Below, piece by piece: positions 61,926 through 62,127 of a stretch of DNA of 62,127 bases (positions are counted from its first letter, which is position 1; every line of letters begins with the position of its first letter). Below the pieces are notes generated by a model. The model did no database searches, was not told where the DNA came from, and saw nothing but the letters and a program-made list of their open reading frames with translations. Source of the stretch: Panacagrimonas sp. (lineage in GTDB: Bacteria; Pseudomonadota; Gammaproteobacteria; Nevskiales; Nevskiaceae); NCBI RefSeq assembly GCF_020697055.1, contig NZ_JAJFBP010000027.1:1-62127 (forward strand), read 5' to 3'. The position numbers and the translations under genes are program-made.

Positions 61926-62127
61926 TTACAACTTCTTGAACAGCGGGCTGCGCACCTGCTGCGCATCGGCGGCCGAGAGGAATTTCTCGGTGTAGATGTC
62001 CTTCTCGAACAGGCGTCCCTGCATCAAGGTCGTGATGCAGGCATCGATCATCAGCGGCGGGCCGCAGAGATACGCCTTGTGGCCGCGAAAGTCATTGTCG
62101 AAGTGCGCCCTGGCCGCCTCGTGCACG
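61926..62127 (-). CDS. Partial oxidoreductase, C-terminal end of a phenol hydroxylase reductase-like protein
   Basis: The C-terminal 67 or so residues of a gene running off the right edge. KAYLCGPPLMIDACITTLMQGRLFEKDIY is the NAD-binding end of ferredoxin-reductase-type proteins; the ending LMQGRLFEKDIYTEKFLSAAD resembles the reductase component (P5/DmpP) of multicomponent phenol hydroxylases. That would provide catechol for the meta pathway. The start shown is only the window limit. Identity as a phenol hydroxylase reductase rests on this tail alone. Confidence 0.65.
   Translation of the reverse strand, partial: VHEAARAHFDNDFRGHKAYLCGPPLMIDACITTLMQGRLFEKDIYTEKFLSAADAQQVRSPLFKKL

Overview
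The window is GC-rich, densely coded and chromosomal in character (ribosomal proteins L28/L33, methionine salvage, katG, fbpABC-type iron uptake). Gene content suggests a metabolically versatile gammaproteobacterium of the Xanthomonadales/Nevskiales type. That placement is inferred from gene style, not from a marker tree. No tRNA, rRNA, CRISPR array, prophage or integron was seen.

Layout. 1-8.9 kb: an exopolysaccharide locus (membrane-protein fragment, flippase, GT4 glycosyltransferase, Wza-like export lipoprotein, Wzc-like co-polymerase with a degenerate kinase domain, secreted beta-helix protein with two Calx-beta domains). 8.9-16.6 kb: TRIC-family protein with a LysR regulator, a small AhpD-like protein, an acyl-CoA synthetase, and an Fbp-type iron ABC transporter with a candidate Fur box. 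16.7-21.4 kb: rpmB-rpmG, a decayed mgtE, mtnB-mtnD-mtnC, cysQ and yrfG. 21.4-31.1 kb: a minus-strand catechol meta-cleavage operon (ferredoxin, GlcG-like protein, semialdehyde dehydrogenase, hydratase, decarboxylase, Rieske oxygenase, tautomerase, acylating acetaldehyde dehydrogenase, aldolase, catechol 2,3-dioxygenase, SDR, second tautomerase). 31.3-38.1 kb: LysR regulator, beta-propeller protein and a polyhydroxyalkanoate cluster (PhaC-like hydrolase, PhaZ, PhaC, PhaJ). 38.3-45.6 kb: Rieske-type reductase, diguanylate cyclase, glycerate kinase, katG, a REP-associated transposase and a DapA-like protein without its catalytic lysine. 45.8-58.6 kb: a second catabolic block with two Rieske oxygenases, a medium-chain reductase, DszA- and DszC-like monooxygenases, an aldehyde dehydrogenase, a SnoaL-like protein, a second LysR regulator, a tautomerase, and an exported flavoprotein with a c-type cytochrome. 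The right edge carries the end of what looks like a phenol hydroxylase reductase.

How it fits together. The strongest new observation is a composite operator, GCGATAC-N7-GTATCGC, then 10-11 nt, then AAAGGTATTGG. It stands upstream of five separate transcription units (31221-31263, 38263-38305, 47090-47132, 53145-53187, 54205-54246) with nearly invariant spacing. Its core is the ATAC-N7-GTAT site of BenM/CatR-type LysR regulators. Two paralogous regulators of that type lie in the window, each divergent from one of the sites. The five units hold all three Rieske oxygenases, the only Rieske-type reductase, the meta pathway, the flavin monooxygenases and the flavoprotein/cytochrome pair. I infer one aromatic-catabolic regulon with a shared electron-transfer protein, whose acetyl-CoA could feed the neighbouring PHA genes.

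Repeats are also organised. At least nine GTAGCCCGGG-type REP palindromes are scattered between genes, a matching RAYT transposase is present, and six genes take their TAG stop codon from a REP end. A second family of three long hairpins lies inside or beside the catabolic and PHA operons.
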